NCBI RefSeq assembly: GCF_963966145.1
Contig: NC_091047.1
Span: 4,898,001 to 4,962,000 of the forward strand
Reading direction: 5' to 3'
DNA from: Tenebrio molitor
Taxonomy: Eukaryota > Arthropoda > Insecta > Coleoptera > Tenebrionidae
Length of the DNA: 64,000 bases
Shown: positions 13,131-25,034 of the stretch, piece by piece
How positions within the stretch are numbered: the stretch's first letter is position 1
Layout: every line of letters begins with the position of its first letter
Notes under the pieces: generated by a model
Database searches by the model: none
What the model was told of the DNA's origin: nothing
Seen by the model: only the letters and a program-made list of their open reading frames with translations
Position numbers and translations under genes: made by a program

Positions 13131-16100
13131 ATGACTAAACGCAACATCTTCGACAGCGCTTCTATAACAATCTACACGTCGCTCTTGATCGGTCTTTTTC
13201 CCATCTATGTGGACAAATCTGGGAGGAGAGTGGTTGCGAAAACAAACAAATACTGCACTGTGGTCATCTGCATCTATCTCGCCTTCTTCACGCTCATGCT
13301 ATATCTAGGAAGCTTGGAGACCAACCCAGTGATAGCTGGCAAAATGTACAACTTCAACACTCTGGCCAAACTGTTGATTCTTGTGGTGACCCTCGTCGGG
13401 GTCCTCGCCATGTACGTGGTCTTCCTCTTGAGCTACTCCTTCAAACCCCTCTTCAGAGACTTCTTCAACACCATCGCCACAATCGACAAATCCTTGGCGA
13501 AATTTGGCCACAGATTCAACTACAAGACCGAGTTTTTGGAAAATGTTTTGGTAACCGTCGCCGGACCCATTTTCATACTCTCCAATCTGGCCATGGAGTT
13601 GTGGAACATACCACGAGAGAAAATTACACCGATTCCTCCAGTTCTCCTCTTTTGCCACTTGTTCCCGTTCGTTCTCATCCACCACGGAGAGAGTCAATTC
13701 TTTTTGACCAATCGAATCTTGCAAAGACGATTCGCAGTGGTCAACTTGATACTTGAAAAGCTCAACGAGAGGTTTGTGTTGAGGGGCAAGTACTGCAACC
13801 AACAGAAGAAGATTGTCTTGAGAGGTACGTTTCATGTTGTTGGTTTCTTTGGTACATTGTCGATTGCAGATTTGATCAAAAATGAGAAAACCGACGAAAG
13901 GATACTGGATTTTTGCGTCCAGTCGCACGACAAGTTGTGCGACATGTGCGACATCGTCAACAAGCTCTATGGGTTTCCTCTAATAATTGGTTGTCTTATA
14001 CAGTTTAACACCATCGTGTTCGCTTTTTGCTACTGCTATTTCAGCGTAAGTTTCTGATGTGTAACGGTCCATTCTCTACAGAAATGTATTGTTTGTCACG
14101 GCAACTGTGCACTGAGACTGTGACTAACAACTGTTATTAGTGAAGAATCATGCTGATGCAATCCGATGTTTATTAGGTGCTCGGTGGGTGGTGAGGTGTG
14201 GGAGTTCCCTTGATAAAAATTTCCGGAAGCGAGAATTTGTTCATCCTGGAGGGATTCGAAGGATTGGGTAATTGTCATGGGATCGTAATGGATTCTTGTT
14301 AATTAATGGTGACCTCGGAGGCGAGAGAAAGTTGATGATTCGTGGAAAATCTTTGTATAGAAATATGAATTTGTTACAAACAAAACGATCTCCAACTGTG
14401 TGACGACGGTTATTTAAAAAGTTCGCGACTTGTCTAGGCTGTGTTTCACATTTGTGCGGCGTTCTAACATCACGCCATTTAAGAACTGTCAGATGTCAAA
14501 TATTTGACAGATCTATATGGATCTTTAGCGGATGGGTATCTTGCGGACCAATACTGTTAACAAAAACACTTTATTCAACAACAAAACAGTTTAGAATTGG
14601 AATATGGTAGTTCAGTAACAAAGATAGTTTAAGGTTAGGGTGCCATTTTGCTGCGATGTTTTAGCAGTCGAGTCTCGGGGTAAGAGAGAGAGAGAGATCC
14701 CGTCGTTTTTTATCCTCTTCTAACGCTGATGGGAAAGATATCCACAAGATGGCCGCCATATCGGATTACAACAGATCGATAACGCATTCGAGTACAGATT
14801 TCTTAAGACTGCTTGGACTATTTTGACAAAGATGGTAGATTTGATGAGACTTGGGTTCACCACAGCACACCAGACAACAGTTAAAACAATTATTTTTCGC
14901 TCCCAAAGAAAGTAATGTTAGTTTTGTCTGAAGGAAAAGACATGGCGTCAGTATTTTGAGATGCAAAGGATTAGCTTCGAAATCAAACGACAATCTTTAG
15001 GACCATCGAAAAAAAAAAGTTCAAAAAAGAAAAAAATACGCACAAAATGTCATTTCTATGGTTTTGCGCGTTCAAATGAAATCCTGGGCTGGGAAAGCGT
15101 TGGAAATTGTCAATTGTTGTGCTTTTTAAAAGCGTAGATTAATTGAAGCATGTTGACAGCTAACCTAAAATTTAGAGCCAAAAAGTCTTCCTTTTTTTTT
15201 TCTTTTGCAATGTTTAACATTAAAAATAGAATCACTTAACGATTCCTATTCTCGAAGCAAATATCTAAGAGCACCCTTTGCTGAAAACAAACATGTTCAA
15301 TTATGTCGCGATTAAACATAAACAAATGTCATTCCTGTCAAACGGCGGGAAATTCAAACTTTACACTGTTCTAAACGGATTAATTTTTCCAAAGCCTACT
15401 CAGCCCAGGATTTCTTTTGAGCGCGCAATACAATGGCTGAATTGAAGGCCACATCCTCCTTATTTGCCCGATTTAGTTTCATTTAACTTTTCCGAAGCCT
15501 AACAAAATTACATATTTCGTGATAAAGGATTTTCTTTAAGTGATGAGTTAAAACAGGCGTGAAGAATATTTTAAGGAATCTGATGAAAAAAAATCAAAGA
15601 TTTTATTTTTATTTTCTCAATTACTCACTGACACTCAACTACCTTTTCATTGCCAGCTAAAAGCACCTTTCCCTCCAATTACTCGTCTTCACTAGTAATT
15701 AAAACAATCTTCTCTTGCACCAACAGACAATTACTTTCATTTTACATCCAACTGTACTTTCTTCAGATATCCACAACGAATTCAGTTCCGTTTTTCCTTC
15801 CAGCTTTCGATCCGTCCAATCTCCACGCTGGGCTGGTTCTTGTGGTCAATCCTGCGAATCTACGAACTGGCAAGAAAATCCATTTCGGCTCACATCCGCG
15901 CCAGCGAAGTAAGTCGCCACATAAATTTGCAAACAATACCAAAACCTGACACAATTCCAGACTCACGCAACTTTCCAATGGATCAACAAACTGCTCATTC
16001 ACTGCAACACCCACGTCGAAGAAAAGGTACCCCGCTGACTGTCCCCGTCTCTTATTAACGCGCATTTTCCAGTTGAAAATCTTCTCTCTTCAGCTGAAAC

Positions 16101-16282
16101 ACAGAAACGTTTATTGCACCGTGCTCGGACTGTTTCCCATGGACGGTTCCTTCGCTTTCACTGTAACCCCTCACTCTTGCCACACCACCAACACTGTAGA
16201 ATTGTTTTAGGTGATAGGAGCCGCAACGATCTACATCACGATCATCTACCAGTTCCAAGTCAACAAACCGGCATGTTATTAA
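13131..16282 (+). CDS. Gustatory receptor (insect 7TM chemoreceptor)
   Basis: Rebuilt from six exons: 13131-13824, 13870-14045, 15804-15908, 15961-16026, 16073-16162 and 16211-16282, giving 400 residues, the usual size of the family. The first intron is only 45 bp and is in frame. All junctions are GT-AG with closing phases. The product has about seven hydrophobic segments: three in the first 100 residues, two around residues 138-185, and two late. It ends with the family's C-terminal signature as TIYITIIYQFQ (usual form TYhhhhhQF). The region before the last exons carries the conserved YGxPL-type stretch as KLYGFPLII. Insect gustatory receptors are ligand-gated cation channels in taste or CO2/sugar neurons; the ligand cannot be told from sequence. 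Uncertain points are the acceptor of exon 3 and whether another small exon lies in the 1.76 kb intron 2. Confidence 0.88.
15064..15428. mobile_element. Inverted-repeat element inside gustatory-receptor intron 2
   Basis: TTGCGCGTTCAAATGAAATC followed by CTGGGCTG at the left is mirrored at the right (opposite strand TTGCGCGCTCAAAAGAAATC, then CTGGGCTG). There is no ORF. The exact ends are uncertain by a few bases. The rest of this 1.76 kb intron (14046-15803) shows nothing else recognisable. Confidence 0.65.
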
Positions 16283-16308
16283 AAGATTTATTTGGTACAA
16301 AGCGTAAG

Positions 16309-17954
16309 TTATTTGTATAAGTTAATTAGTCTGTCGGCTTCTCTGTACCCCGTCTCGATGGCCCCGTGGACTGTCGAGTAGAAATAGGGGTGGGAGGCCT
16401 CCCCTGCGAACTGCACGATGGGCCGGCCGTCTTTGTTGAGCAGCGGCACCGCTAGCTCCACCTCCGCCGTGATTTTGTTCTTGCGAGCTTGCACCGTCTG
16501 GAAGGAGTAGCTGCCCCTGAAGTGGGCGTTGGTGTGCCAGTACGTCCTGAAACACTCCTTCAGATCGACACTCACTCCCGGGAAGGACATTACCGGATGA
16601 TGGCGTCAGGCTTGGTGATGTTGTACTCGTGTCCTAGGAACTTCTTCAGGGCAAACTCCAAGCCTTGTATCATGGTGTCGTTCGCCATCGACTCGATCTC
16701 AGGGATCATGTCCCCCGTCAGCCAGGCCACCAGGACGTGGGGGTTGTTCGGGGCGGGCACCACCGAGAACAGTTCGGTCAACCAGGAGCGACCCTCCTGC
16801 ACTCGACGGCATTTTACACAATTCTAGGACACTTTGGTGTGTTGTTACCTTGAGGGGCCCTTCTGGAAACTCCTTCCGGAGGAGGTTGGCGTCGTGGTCG
16901 CTCCAGATGAAGTGAAACCCGGTGAAGTTGGTCTCTGGAGTCCACCACCTCCTTTTGAAGTACATCGCGACTTTCATCACAGCCCCGAAACCGATCTCCT
17001 TGATGGCTTCTCGCTTTTCCTTGGGTAGACGAGGCACGAAGATCTTTTGGTGGCGCTCTTTCAACACCCCAATAGACGGCGTCCAGATGAGGTGATCCGC
17101 TGTGAAACTGGAGTGATCCGAGCAAATAACCATCACAGAATTTTGACTGGAAGACTCGTTCCAAAGCACTTTCACAACTTCTTTGTTCAATAATACTGTT
17201 TGGTCAAATGGGAGTTGATCCGAAGGATTCGGAAACTTCCTCGTCAGCGCTTCTAGGACCGTCTTGTAGCCGAAACCGTTCCAGTTTAGCTCTAGGTCTC
17301 CGTCGCACTCGGTGTAGTCGTTTTTGGCGGAGGGTTCAAACCACGAGAACGCCCCTTCGAAGCCTAGAACGATGTGGTGGAAGAGCTCCGTCGAGCTCTT
17401 GGCCACTTCGAGCTTCTCCGGTCGCTCTTGGTACCTCTCGAAGATCGTCGAGTTGAACCTCAAACCAGAACTCTTCAGTCTGGCTCGAACCAGATCGCGC
17501 CTACTCACTTGTCCATGCAGTACTGGCCGACGCTTTTACCCTCGACTTCGTCTCTGTGTCCGTCTGGGCTGTAGATGGAGGCGATGATCTCCACCAGCTC
17601 CTGCGAGAACTCCTCGTCGATGGTTCTCCTCGACGAGTGGTAGATCTTCGTGGGGGTCTCGGTGTGGCGCAGCACGTCGAAGTCCTTGACCAGCTCGTAG
17701 ACGGCGTTATCTTTCGTGCCGTGACACGACTCCGCTCCCAGGTCAACGTATGCCTCGCCGAAGAAAACACTGTCGACTCTGCCCCCGACTCTGTTCTCCG
17801 CCTCCAAGAGGCGCACGTTGGTGTGGCCGTTCGAGAGGAGTCTGGTTGCGGCCGCGATTCCGGCAGGACCTGCCCCCACGATCAGCACAGAGGGGGTGGC
17901 CGAGGTGGAATAGATTTGCAAAAACACAACCAGGAATAATTTGAGCAGTTTCAT
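16309..17954 (-). CDS. Secreted flavin-containing polyamine/spermine oxidase-like amine oxidase
   Basis: Exons (minus order) 17954-17509, 17458-16849, 16796-16594 and 16546-16309 give 498 residues. The start was chosen at 17954 because it begins a clean signal peptide (MKLLKLFLVVFLQIY); an in-frame Met at 17981 is nine codons upstream. The FAD dinucleotide motif VGAGPAG lies near residues 26-32, GGRV near 57-60, and the C-terminal FAD-contact block FAGEASHPYFYSTVHGA near 465-481. Family members oxidise spermine, spermidine or acetylated polyamines, releasing H2O2 and an aldehyde. A signal peptide and no visible KDEL or peroxisomal SKL ending suggest secretion. Intron 1 is drawn as 50 bp ending TTTGAG; a 38-bp alternative would add four residues. 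The gene is convergent with the gustatory receptor, with stops 26 bp apart. Confidence 0.92.
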
Positions 17955-17981
17955 TTTGAAGAAGAGGAGGTGAACAGTCAC

Positions 17982-19376
17982 GGATAAGTGCGCGGTGACA
18001 ATAAATTATCAGAGAAGATACCAGTGGATATGAATTATTTTGCACAGTTCTGGGTTATAGGTTAAGGGTACGTTATGTAAATTCAAAACAGATTGTTTTA
18101 GTAGACGTAATGGTTAACAAACTGTGTTATCGGGTCTCTGGAAAATTAGGCAATCACTGCTTCGAACCGGTCAGTGTGACAAGCATTTAATCTTTCTTAT
18201 TTCGACAGTTTTATGAGCTTCTTCTATCAGCTTGTGTTTAATTTTACGAGTATGATCGCTTGATGTTATTAATCGCAGAAAATACGGTGCGATCAACAAT
18301 TACTTAGATAAAGGGTGGCTGTGATTTTGATAGTCAGATTTTTCATATTTTTGCTAACTCGGCTAATAAACGTCAAACAACTGTCACTCAAAAATGGTTT
18401 TTACTTCAGAACATAAAAGATTCATTTTATTTTCGTAATGGTGTTTTCCATAACGAAGAATGGACATACAGCGCTGTTACCTGTTTGGCCCAGTTTCGGC
18501 AAATATTTCCAAATTTAAATTGAAAATATGCAGCCAGAAATACTTCCATGCACTCCAGAGCATCTGTGGAAATACGTTCAAAATCTCAAAGCTTTATTAT
18601 TATAATTTATTAGAAAGCAGGACAAGAACATGAGAGCTGTTATTGGTACAGTGGCGACTTGGCGAGCAAAAAAAGTGAAACATCAAATTCAAAGTGAGGA
18701 AGAGAATACATGGTAGACTACGTCCTCTGATAGAATGCAGTTTTTTAAATATCCTTAGTTAACAAAATCCCCAAACCATAACATTGAAATATTAACAAAG
18801 TACCATAGATTGTGTTGGTAATATCTTGAAACATTCTCATTGGTTGTCGAAACCCAGGCGAAAAATAAATTATATGACATTTCAGACATTTCAGATTTGA
18901 AACTGTCAGCGCTGTCAAGTGGTTTAAGCATTTAGATTTGCGATTTTTCATCTTTAGAGCTTTGGTTTGCGTTCCTCTGGTTTTAAAAATTATTAATTTT
19001 GATCGTGTTGCTGTTTTGATCTGTTCCGTTGTGATTTTTTGTTGATTTTTTTGAATTTGTGGAGTGAGTGCGTGCCTCAAGAATCTATATAGCGTAATGA
19101 ACATTTTAAGTGACATTACAAACATCGAAAATGATACAGAGGTAATTTTTGTTCGTACGTTAAATATTAATCTCTTGTTTGTGTTTAGTAATTTCCGAAA
19201 AAAGCCGGATATTTTAATTTCATTAGCCAGCTTTTTTCGGAAATTCTAAAATGTATTGTGGGTTGCATTTTTAATTCCGTCGTGAAATACCGTGTGTTAA
19301 TAAAACCTAATATAGTCGAAATGTTTTGGATATGGATTGTCAAACTCAAGGTTCCTTAAAACTTATGATTGAACTG
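17982..19376. other. Upstream region of the amine oxidase; intergenic
   Basis: No gene is recognised. The first few hundred bases presumably hold the amine oxidase promoter. A hairpin with TTTCCGAAAAAAGC arms lies at 19190-19245. It is followed by a solo GTATTGTGGGTTGCATTT fragment that also occurs in the nested element at 19497-19671. The minus ORF 18745-19125 has no family features. Confidence 0.4.
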
Positions 19377-19985
19377 TACATTAGTGAGATCTGTCATAAA
19401 TTCCAATAACCTTATTGGCGCGTTTAGTTACTTTTGCTGGTAGTGCCAACTTAACGACAAGTCCCCAATCCACATCCATAACGTTGCAGCTATACATACA
19501 GGATGATTTACGAGGAATAATGAGCCCGGCGGAATAGAAAATGCAACCCGCAATTCATCAGGAGAAAAACCCGGACATTTACCGCTTCGATGTCCGGCTT
19601 TTTGTTGCAATGTATTGTGGGTTGCATTTGCTATTCCGCCGGGCTCATTATTCCTCGTAAATCACCCTGTATATTACACCTACTATACTGAAGTTTTCTT
19701 TCGTCTTTCCTAAGTGCAAACATCCAGAATAATAATGAAACGTGTACCTAAACCTGCTCTTTCCATTTTTTTAAATTTCGGACCTATTTGTTATAGCGTT
19801 GAGTGAACATTTTTAGTAACATTTATGTTAAGCAATCTATGAGTGGACAGAGTATAGACTTCATTGTATAGTCAGAACGTTGTAGATGTGGATTGGGGAC
19901 TTGTCGTTAAGTTGGCACTACCAGGAAAAGTAACTAGGCGCGCTTAAAGGTATTTGGAATTTATGACAGATTTCTCACTAACGTA
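19377..19985. mobile_element. Foldback element (609 bp) carrying a second, nested MITE
   Basis: Outer arms start at TA: CATTAGTGAGATCTGTCATA at the left and, on the opposite strand, CGTTAGTGAGAAATCTGTCA at the right. They continue through GGAATT-, AAGTTGGCACTA- and GTCCCCAATCCACATC-type phrases, so about 110 bp per arm pair. The interior carries another complete inverted-repeat element (19497-19671) with different termini. Confidence 0.8.
19497..19671. mobile_element. Nested palindromic MITE with TACAGGRTGATTTACG termini
   Basis: TACAGGATGATTTACGAGGA continues AATGAGCCCGGCGGAATAG and is mirrored by the right arm, which ends ATCACCCTGTA. Arms of about 65 bp enclose a 40-bp loop. It lies inside the 609-bp foldback element, so it is the younger insertion. 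Confidence 0.8.
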
Positions 19986-20337
19986 CAGTAAAAATCATGA
20001 CTGATATAGGTACTTCGTACGCTGATAGATTGCACGTTTTTTGACAGAAGAAAGACACGTGTGGCGGGGATTAATCTGCAAGGCTACAACGGATTTCTAA
20101 ATAACATGAAACAATTGAGATGGAGGGTTTTTAGTATTTTTTACTGCGTTATGTTTTGGAACTAGAATTAAAAACGTATCAGCGTACGAACAATACCTTC
20201 ATTTGTGTCAGAATGTCATTTGTCACAATGCTCTGTTTACTGAACCGAAAAATGAGTATCTAAAGGTGAGTAAAAATAATGCATTTTGTCGAAAAATATT
20301 TATTCTTTATAATATGTACAACAAATTAAATGTGAAG

Positions 20338-21697
20338 TTATTGGATACGGTTGTATGTTATTGTACTTTGTTCTGGCCTTCTGGGGGTAACTATTTCGAC
20401 CGTACTGGACACTGGACTAGACACAAGTGTTGCGTGGTCTAGGTCATCCAACTGTTCTACTTTTAACACTATGGCCTGAATCTGTCTTTTCATCAACCTT
20501 TTTTTTTCTTCTGATCTCAAGTTTCTTATGGACGAAGCGACAAAGTTACCAAAAATTTGAGCATCATCGTCTAGCTTATTGACAATTTCTAACGCTTTTT
20601 CCACCACCTTATCTTCTTTCTTTAGCTTATTTACGTTAAACTTTGCTGGACTAACACTTTCCGCGTAGAATGGTGTTTCTTGACTCTCATTTGGAAATTC
20701 CTAAGAACAAAACTGTACAGGTGTTTCAAAATTCGCGAATTCCGAATTCAGAGCGTTGTAGGGGATCACTTCAGTAGTCCAAATATGGAAATTTAAAAAA
20801 TCGGGACTCCCCCCACAAAGATACATTGGTCTGAAGGTGCACTCTTTGAACTGCGTTTTCTTCAAATACAGGCTGAAAAGTTCAGTGTTTATTGTTATTT
20901 ATGGTGTAGATGATTTTGGAAAATAATAACGTAAAACAATTTTTTGAAGAATAGCTTTACTTTGGAGTAAAAAAATCTTAAATTTTTGTAATTTTTCTTA
21001 AAAATGGAACGGCAACGTAGCTAGAATAGTAAGTATTTTGTCACTGTGGATATGAAGGCTGCTATGTATTGAACAAAATTAAAGTGCTTATATCTTTTTC
21101 AGGAAGAGCGAATTTTTTTTTCTAGGTATTTTTCGAGCTCCACTGGGTCCTTCCCTACCACGGTCTGAATTCGGAATTCGAGAATTTTGAGACACCCTGT
21201 ATAAGTATTTTAAATTTTATAGATCTGAACTATTTGGCCGAAGGTGTAATTTTTAATTTATGCATCAAAGAATTACGGACGAAACTGTGCTCGCCGATTG
21301 TATGGCCAACATAATCCTAATTTTTGTCGTTGTTTTTGCAGCGACAAACAATATAACTCACCAAACACTCCCAAGTTTCGTTGGCCTTTCCCGGCGGTAT
21401 CATAAATTTAATCGTTTCAAAAAATTCCCAAGTGCTGTTATAATTTCCATCACTCCCTCGTTCACTCTTCCTTTTCCTCAGCTTTCTCAATTCGTTGTGT
21501 AATTGGGTCCGTAAATTATGAAGCTTCCTTTTTATTTCTGCTGCGCTGGTGTCGAATTGGACCGCCAAATTTTCAAGCGCGTTCGTTTTTTTCACTTTGT
21601 CTTTATAATCTGCACTCAAAAGGTCCCACAGTTCAGGAAGTCCTTCCACGTGTAATATCAAACTTTCTGTATCTACTCTGGTCCACATACGCGACAT
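20338..21697 (-). CDS. MADF/BESS-type DNA-binding protein
   Basis: Two exons, 21697-21362 and 20700-20338, join in phase 0 to give 232 residues. The first exon carries a MADF (Adf-1-type Myb/SANT-like) domain near residues 8-95. Its hallmarks are an LILHVEGLPELWD start, DYKDK, then KRKLHNLRTQLHNEL and the closing TWEFFETIKFMIP. The second exon ends with a BESS-like helix, roughly DDDAQIFGNFVASSIRNL followed by basic residues. In insects such proteins are sequence-specific transcription regulators, with MADF binding DNA and BESS mediating protein contacts. The 661-bp intron contains a whole TACAGGGTG MITE. A further small exon within it cannot be excluded. No orthologue name is claimed, because this family expands independently in lineages. 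Confidence 0.8.
20716..21201. mobile_element. TACAGGGTG-type MITE inside the MADF/BESS gene intron
   Basis: Left TACAGGTGTTTCAAAATTCG and right (opposite strand) TACAGGGTGTCTCAAAATTC continue as CGAATTCCGAATTCAGA. TA lies at both ends. It is 486 bp, non-coding, and makes up most of the intron. Confidence 0.82.
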
Positions 21698-21947
21698 TTT
21701 GTTGTCGGTCCTTCGTTTAGAGTTACTTAGTTAAAAGTGTCGCCCAATAAACTAGACTGCTAAGTGCTAAGACACACCTAAGAGCTAACCACAAAACGGT
21801 CTCTCTGACACTGACACCGATGTCCTGACATTGTGTCGCCGGCGCAGAAATCGATGTGTTCGAACAGACACTAAAGTGTCTGAAACTCTGAACGTGTAAG
21901 TATCTCTACGAAACCAGTTTCCACATACGCCATTTGTGCTAAAGACA

Positions 21948-22461
21948 TACAATGATTTTTTTTTTAAAGACTGGCTATAGGGTTTTACAGTCGAATGCAA
22001 AAAAGTAAATAAAAACAGTTTCCTGTAATTGTTTTTCCCAAAATTTTATTGTATAAATGTGGCTTTTCTAATACCGACAACTTCTTCTCACTTTTTTGCA
22101 TTCGGCTAGGCAACCAAGAATACAGTCGTAGTCAGCTGCCAACCAAAATCGAAAAACTGGAAGAGTGGACCAAGCAGCCGAAAACTTCTTGTCTACTTTT
22201 TTTTTGCATGCTAATTTTTCAACCCCCTGTTAATTTTTATTTTTGTGAAAATCAGGAGAAATCAAACGGAATTCAAAAACAGTTATTTGCTAGCTTATTG
22301 TTTGGTTCTGGTTATTAAATTGAAATTGTTTCAATACATTATCATATCCCACAACTTTATTACAAAACTGGGTAGAATATTTTCATGAGGACAAAAGTTA
22401 ACAGGGGGTTGAAAAATTAGCTTGTAAAACCCTATGGCCAGTCTTAAAAAAACTCACTGTA
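21948..22461. mobile_element. MITE with nested inverted repeats (514 bp)
   Basis: Ends are TACAATGATTTTTTTTTTAA at the left and, on the opposite strand, TACAGTGAGTTTTTTTAAGA at the right. Both run on into GACTGGCYATAGGGTTTTACA. A second inverted pair lies inside (CTAATTTTTCAACCCCCTGT near 22211 against its complement near 22400). A third, around GCAAAAAAGT/ACTTTTTTGC, lies near 22000 and 22095. No ORF with family features. Confidence 0.75.
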
Positions 22462-22564
22462 TAACTGTTATGAGAGAGCTAAAAACGAATTCAGTTTTGC
22501 AACAATTAAATACCGCGGGAGCAACAATTACTGCTTGAGTTGGTTGTTGGTTATAAACATTTTT

Positions 22565-23096
22565 ACTTGAAATTGGCGAGACTGAATTGTACCTAAGCGT
22601 TCCGTTTGTTTTATTGTCATTATTGACAGCTGACATAAATATCAGATTTATACTTGTTTGTTTTAAAAATTTCTCATTTTTCATCGTTGCTTTCGGAGAA
22701 TTATCAAATCACGTTACTTCCGGTTACGTGATAATTTTAGTCAACAGGGACGCACAAAAGTCACCATAATTTTATTCCCAACTCAAACGTTAATTGTAAA
22801 AACTTTGTGGTAAAAACCAACAATATTTGTAATTTGGTAATTTCAAATTTAGGGATTTTGCTTTAATATTTACTTGAAATTGGCGAGACCTAAGCGTTCT
22901 GTTTGTTTTATTGTCATTATTGACAGCTGACGTCACTTCCGGTTACGTGATAATTTTAGCCAACAAGGACGCAAAAAAGTCACCATAGTTTTATTCCCAA
23001 CTCAAACGTTAATTGTTGCTCATAGGGTAAAAACTCTGTGGTAAAAACCAACAATATTTGTAATTTGGTAATTTCAAATTTAGGGATTTTGCTTTT
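22565..23096 (+). repeat. Imperfect tandem duplication carrying ETS/CRE-like promoter motifs
   Basis: Copy 1 (22565-22865) and copy 2 (22872-23096) both start ACTTGAAATTGGCGAGAC and end TTTAGGGATTTTGCTTT. Copy 2 lacks about 80 bp of the middle of copy 1. Each contains ACTTCCGGTTACGTGATAAT, an ETS-type CTTCCGG next to TTACGTGA; copy 2 also has TGACGTCA just before it. The block ends about 380 bp upstream of the borealin start, so it may include that promoter. Confidence 0.75.
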
Positions 23097-23472
23097 GTTA
23101 CTAAATACCGGCATCTGAGAGTTTGTGAGGTTGGTGACAATTTCAACAGTTTGTTGTTTGTTCACAGAACGGAATACAGACGCCCAGTTTGTTTTTAATG
23201 TTTTTATCCACAGATCTGTGAGCTGCGGGAGAAACCGTTAAAACTTGAAAGTTTCAGTAGGGTTTCAGTGGTGATTTTTTTTTATTTACTCTGTTATTTA
23301 GTAAATGTATAGCCAGTTGTTTTATATATGAAATATTTTGCACAAAACAAGGTAATTACGCTATCTCTACATTCTACAAGCTTTAGATCTCATTGGCTTC
23401 ATTATCATTTAAATGTTCACTTCGAAATAAGTCATTTTTAGTCATCATAATCATAATTCATTAAATTTGCAG

Positions 23473-25034
23473 ATGCCCCGAACAAAAGCTGTCAAAAAAA
23501 AGGCAAGTCCAGAACTGTGTGGATACAGCCATGCTCTAATACCAATTATTTTAGAACAAAGTAAGAGGGAGTATGCTCTAATTAATCAACACTTTTCATT
23601 GTTTCATTGTAGAAAAACAAATTCACATTGGTCTGGAACAAAAAAGTACAGAATTTTTGCATAAGCTGAGGGCACAACTAGCCAAATTAAAACTTTCCAT
23701 TCCCAAGAATATAGCTGACAAAACAATAGGAGAATTAGTAGGTTGCATGAGTTACATTGATTAATTTAGTTTCATTAAATGAATAATTAGGTAGAACTGC
23801 CGGTAAACTGGTCTGGAAACAGTACAATACAAATTTTAGATGCAACTAAAATATTAAATGAGAAAAAAAGACAAAACTCTTCCTGTGGAAATGATGATGG
23901 TGTGTACTTTTATTTCTGTATTTGTCAAATAATTTTCTGTTAAATGACCTGGTTAGGTTCAACCAGAAATTGCCAAAGCTTTTGCAACTCACTTTCTGTT
24001 CTTTTCTTGCATTTTATTTATTTTATTGTCATCACTCATAACTAATATCTATTTTCATACAGTATTGTTCTTCTTGGCACTTGGGTTGAGGTATTTTAAT
24101 TAGGTAAATAGAAAAAATTAAAGTGTGAATGTTGTAATTGATTTTTTTTAATTTAAAAAATATCAAACTAGCAGTTTTAAAAATGTCTTTAACTGAAGCA
24201 GAAACCCAAAAGTATGTGATCAATGAAAAAGAGAAGGAATTTTTAATTATGTTAATACAGGATTCAAAAAGTCACATGACCATTATATGTTCCTGATCTA
24301 AGACCAATTGAGAATATATGGAGAGGTACTAACAGTGGTTGGGATGACATAACTTGAAATAACACAAAAACTCAGTCTTTCAGCATCCTGTATTGCATAA
24401 AAAAGTGTTCAAATTACTATTGTCTGCAAATTATTTTATTTAAACACAGCTGAATAGAAGTAGAGTGCCAAACTTTGTAACTAATATCTGTCTAATTCGG
24501 TTGGGGCTTGCTTAGGATACCTTACAGCTGACAGTAGCAGAAGTGTGTCAGGTGATCGAATATCGCGACCGCGTCGCAAACTGCAGAAGACTGCACGGCC
24601 CTCGAGGTCCTTATCCACCCGTCAGAAGGCAATTGCTGATAAGTACAAAACACCGGGACAGAAGATTCCTCCGTCCATTTACGGCACGGTTACACCAAAG
24701 GTAACTTCGTCACCGTGACTGTTGGCAATTTGTACGAGTCCTTTCTTTGGGACAGATCAAACCGAACATGCCCCAGGTGATCCTGCGAAGGCCCATACAA
24801 GGAGAGGTCGTTCTGTCGATGCAAGGGAGTCCTCTGTTGGCGGGGAGCGTGAGCGTGGACAACATCGCCAACGTCAACGTCCCTCTGGAGGGCGGCCGAC
24901 TTTTCTCGATCCAACCCCAGAAAGGACTGCGCATGTCGCAGATCCCAGAGCTCGACCCCGAAATCAAGCGCCAACTGGAGACCCTGAGGGACAACCTGAA
25001 TAAAGTCTGCGCCCTTCCTGGCAAACGCAAATAG
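23473..25034 (+). CDS. borr: Borealin (chromosomal passenger complex subunit)
   Basis: Exons 23473-23560, 23613-23741, 23795-23899, 24516-24700 and 24756-25034 give 261 residues (human CDCA8/borealin is about 280). The basic N-terminus MPRTKAVKKK is typical. It is followed by a helical stretch that would bundle with survivin and INCENP (near residues 25-70, ending LKLSIPKNIADKTIGEL). A basic middle segment contains the conserved TPGQKIPPSIYGTVTPK. The C-terminal domain (near 170-261) has GSPLLAGS, NVPLEGGRLFSIQPQKGLRMSQ and a final helix ending NLNKVCALPGKRK. In mitosis the complex brings Aurora B to centromeres and the midzone. The ATG directly follows a TTTGCAG acceptor, so an upstream 5' UTR exon is likely. 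The stop is 97 bp from the convergent CFAP45 stop. Confidence 0.92.
24262..24345 (+). pseudogene. Tc1-like transposase scrap in borealin intron 3
   Basis: One short frame reads VPDLRPIENIWR, a decayed form of the Tc1 signature SPDLNPIENIW that precedes the last catalytic residue. No flanking frame is open. Probably an ancient fragment in the 616-bp intron 23900-24515. Confidence 0.5.
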
